A stretch of 7,552 bases of DNA from Eubacterium sp. UBA3720 (lineage in GTDB: Bacteria > Bacillota > Clostridia > Lachnospirales > Lachnospiraceae). The notes under the pieces were generated by a model. It was not told the origin of the DNA and made no database searches. It saw nothing but the letters and a program-made list of their open reading frames with translations. This document shows, one piece after another, positions 6,107 through 7,552 of the stretch (positions are counted from its first letter, which is position 1; each line of letters begins with the position of its first letter). A program made the position numbers and the translations under genes. The stretch is taken from positions 1 through 7,552 of the forward strand of contig DFHP01000126.1 in the NCBI GenBank assembly GCA_002371335.1, given 5' to 3'.

Positions 6107-6128
6107 GCCTGCCCTTTTAAGGGCAGGC
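6107..6128 (+). terminator. GC-rich hairpin after the LysR gene
   Basis: GCCTGCCCTT (6107-6116) and AAGGGCAGGC (6119-6128) are perfect 10-bp inverted arms around TT, so the folded form is an eight-pair GC-rich stem with a loop near TTTTAA. It lies 61 bases after the stop codon. No T-run follows, so it is a weak match to a rho-independent terminator, though the stem itself is very stable. It overlaps an alternative fold with 6147-6159. Confidence 0.5.
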
Positions 6129-6146
6129 CTTCGAATAGGGAAAACG

Positions 6147-6166
6147 AGGCTCTTCTTTCGGAGCCT
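6147..6166 (+). repeat. Second hairpin after the LysR gene
   Basis: AGGCTC (6147-6152) pairs with GAGCCT (6161-6166) over an 8-base loop. The octamer GAGCCTGC occurs twice, at 6105-6112 and 6161-6168, so AGGCTC can pair with either copy. No T-run follows. Confidence 0.4.
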
Positions 6167-6236
6167 GCGCAATAACGCAAAATGAACTGTTAAAATAGTA
6201 ACTACGAAGATGCGTAAAGAGATGTCGGAGAATAAC

Positions 6237-6245
6237 TGATATACT
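6237..6245 (+). promoter_or_regulatory. Extended -10 promoter of the HTH gene
   Basis: TGATATACT contains the TGn extension (6237-6239) directly before TATACT (6240-6245, five of six consensus bases). There is no convincing -35 box 17 bp upstream, which extended -10 promoters can do without. Transcription would start near 6252, leaving a leader of about 33 bases with the ribosome site AAGGAG (6272-6277). Confidence 0.5.
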
Positions 6246-6284
6246 TTCTACGAAATGCTGAAAAAAATCTCAAGGAGAAAAAGC

Positions 6285-6731
6285 ATGAAAGTTGAAAGTA
6301 CATCAACATTGCTGCACGATCTGGAAAGGGTAAATATGACACCGGAGTCATTTGCCAGATATGAAAGAAAACATCCGATCGCTCATGAATTCGAATCTCT
6401 TGCAGAATATCTTACGAGCTTTATGGCCCGGGATCTGGAACTGACGTTAACGCAGATATACGTTAAATCAAATATTTCCAGAAGTTATGGCGATCAGATC
6501 CTTAGCGGACGAAGAGAGCATCCCGGAAAATATAAGCTTATCCCGCTTTGTCTGGCCATGGGCATGAACAGAAAAGAAATAAACCGCGCTCTGCGGCTTG
6601 CCGGCCGGGCGGAACTGGATCCAAGGAACAGAAGAGACTGTGTACTGATCATCTGCGCTAATGAAGGGATCGATTCGATAATAGATATTAATGAACTTTT
6701 GATGTCTTACGATCTGAATCCTATTTTATAA
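6285..6731 (+). CDS. Small helix-turn-helix protein of unknown target
   Basis: A 148-residue cytoplasmic protein starting MKVESTSTLLHDLE. I chose the ATG at 6285 because AAGGAG (6272-6277) stands seven bases before it; an in-frame ATG at 6255 has no ribosome site and lies too close to the predicted transcription start. Residues 1-45 look helical. Residues about 54-76 (LTQIYVKSNISRSYGDQILS) match a helix-turn-helix of the Cro/CI or XRE type. The region MGMNRKEINRALRLAG (92-107) and the helical tail 116-145 make up the rest. I recall similar clostridial proteins, sometimes next to signalling genes such as Ser/Thr kinases, but that is memory, not evidence here. It could bind DNA or act as an adaptor. 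It has its own promoter and probably heads an operon with the zinc-ribbon gene 68 bp downstream. Confidence 0.8.
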   Translation: MKVESTSTLLHDLERVNMTPESFARYERKHPIAHEFESLAEYLTSFMARDLELTLTQIYVKSNISRSYGDQILSGRREHPGKYKLIPLCLAMGMNRKEINRALRLAGRAELDPRNRRDCVLIICANEGIDSIIDINELLMSYDLNPIL

Positions 6732-6739
6732 CAGGACTG

Positions 6740-6765
6740 GACAGAAATGTCGTGCTGTCAGCACG
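6740..6765 (+). repeat. Short hairpins between the HTH and zinc-ribbon genes
   Basis: GACA-GAAA-TGTC (6740-6751) gives a 4-bp stem with a GNRA-type tetraloop. CGTGCT (6751-6756) and AGCACG (6760-6765) give a 6-bp stem with a 3-base loop. The two share C6751 and are mutually exclusive at that base. No T-run follows, so read-through into the next gene is expected, perhaps with some tuning. Confidence 0.35.
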
Positions 6766-6799
6766 CAAAATGACATATGGCTTGCAGGAGATTTTCAAG

Positions 6800-7552
6800 A
6801 TGAGTAATTATAAATTATGTCCATACTGCGGCGAGATCCTTCATCCGCAAATGCCAAGATGTACCTATTGCGGAAAAAGGCAGCCCAAAGTATCTTCGCC
6901 GGAGGATAAATGGCAGATCAGCGATCCTCCGGAATATCCCGGTGAAAAAAGTACAGGCAGGGGTCTGTTCCGGATCAGACGGCCCAGGATCCCGGAGAGA
7001 AGAAAGTACGAAGAAAAAAAGAATAATTTCGGTTCATATCGTGAAGTTACGAACGATACCGGAACAGACGGCCGGAGCTTTTTCGGTGAAGAGTATTCTG
7101 TAAAGATTACCGGAAAAAAGCCGGAGAAAAAACAGATTGTTCAGATAAAAGAAATAGATCAAAAAAAAGCGCAGCAGGAAAAAAGAAACTATAAGAATAA
7201 TAAGAATAGTAAAAATGATAAGAATAATAATGCTGCAAAGCTGATCAGGATCATTGTGATTCTTTACTTTCTGGGGATCCTTGCGGTTAATCTGGTTCCG
7301 CAGATCTTTTATCATTTAAAAACCGTTGAGAAAAGAATATCAGAGATCGTACAGGACATCGGAGGCGACAGCAGCGAAGAGCAGAAGGCGGAGGATACAG
7401 GTCCTTTCATTCTGAAAGACGTGTCGGATTCCGGCAGCACGGCAGTTTCGGTCAGGATAGATCCTCCTGATGGATATGAGCTCGAATGGTTCGATCAGGA
7501 AACGAAAGATATGCTCATCATAAACAATAAAATGTACCATGAATGGGGATAT
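6800..7552 (+). CDS. Zinc-ribbon single-pass membrane protein, 3' end outside the window
   Basis: Open from the ATG at 6800 to the window edge: 251 codons, no stop. AGGAG (6786-6790) stands nine bases before the start. The N-terminus is a four-cysteine zinc ribbon, CPYC (7-10) and CTYC (21-24). A charged, probably disordered cytoplasmic region follows (about 30-147) and ends in a Lys/Asn-rich tract (127-144). One hydrophobic helix (about 149-170, IRIIVILYFLGILAVNLVPQ) spans the membrane. The part after it (171 onward, acidic, probably outside the cell) begins a domain I do not recognise. There is no signal peptide ahead of the ribbon, so the ribbon should stay in the cytoplasm. Such architecture is common in uncharacterised clostridial proteins. 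It follows the HTH gene by 68 bp in the same direction, suggesting an operon. A role in sensing or envelope organisation is possible but unproven. Confidence 0.8.
   Translation, partial: MSNYKLCPYCGEILHPQMPRCTYCGKRQPKVSSPEDKWQISDPPEYPGEKSTGRGLFRIRRPRIPERRKYEEKKNNFGSYREVTNDTGTDGRSFFGEEYSVKITGKKPEKKQIVQIKEIDQKKAQQEKRNYKNNKNSKNDKNNNAAKLIRIIVILYFLGILAVNLVPQIFYHLKTVEKRISEIVQDIGGDSSEEQKAEDTGPFILKDVSDSGSTAVSVRIDPPDGYELEWFDQETKDMLIINNKMYHEWGY

Noticed and set aside
6255..6284. Earlier start for the HTH gene at 6255
   Set aside because: There is no ribosome site before it and the predicted transcription start is near 6252; AAGGAG stands seven bases before the ATG at 6285.
7034..7540. Minus-strand open frames at the right end
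   Set aside because: They overlap the zinc-ribbon gene, which has a start, a ribosome site and recognisable motifs on the plus strand. Their hydrophobic appearance comes from the antisense of Lys/Asn codons.

Overview
The window looks like chromosomal DNA from a low-to-mid GC Gram-positive anaerobe, most likely a clostridium of the Lachnospiraceae type. The signs are strong AGGAG-type ribosome sites in front of nearly every gene, Gram-positive style -35/-10 promoters, a CsoR-controlled copper operon, and a C-terminal helix-turn-helix (HTH) regulator of a kind I associate with clostridia. This assignment is inference from style and gene content. No rRNA, tRNA, CRISPR array or transposase gene was seen.

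Layout. Positions 1-10 hold the ribosome site of a gene leaving the window to the left. Positions 26-276 form an imperfect palindrome of about 250 bp, each half resembling the reverse complement of the other; it looks like a non-autonomous, MITE-like insertion. Just to its right is the promoter of a copper operon (298-327), with a symmetric CsoR-type operator filling the -35/-10 spacer. The operon holds csoR (352-696) and copA (887-3484). CopA carries a CopZ-like metal-binding domain fused to its C-terminus. That domain starts with its own methionine behind its own ribosome site, so a free 69-residue copper chaperone may also be made from the same message. A structured, gene-free gap of 293 bp (3485-3777) with two terminator-like stem-loops separates copA from the next gene, which points toward it.

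On the minus strand, 3778-4848 encodes a tartrate/D-malate dehydrogenase. Across an AT-rich 312 bp divergent region, a LysR-type regulator (5161-6045) faces the other way. The arrangement resembles the known dmlA-dmlR pair, and the regulator probably controls the dehydrogenase. A well-formed minus-strand promoter (4976-5004) and several symmetric sequences lie between them.

The right end (6237-7552) starts a new transcription unit: an extended -10 promoter, a 148-residue HTH protein, and after 68 bp a zinc-ribbon, single-membrane-span protein that runs off the window edge. I recognise the class of each protein but not the function of the pair. It is the least explained coding part of the window.

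How the genes work together. When Cu(I) rises, CsoR should leave its operator and allow production of the CopA exporter and possibly the free chaperone that feeds it. The dehydrogenase/LysR pair is a separate small catabolic module for a C4 hydroxy acid. The HTH/zinc-ribbon pair has no visible link to either.
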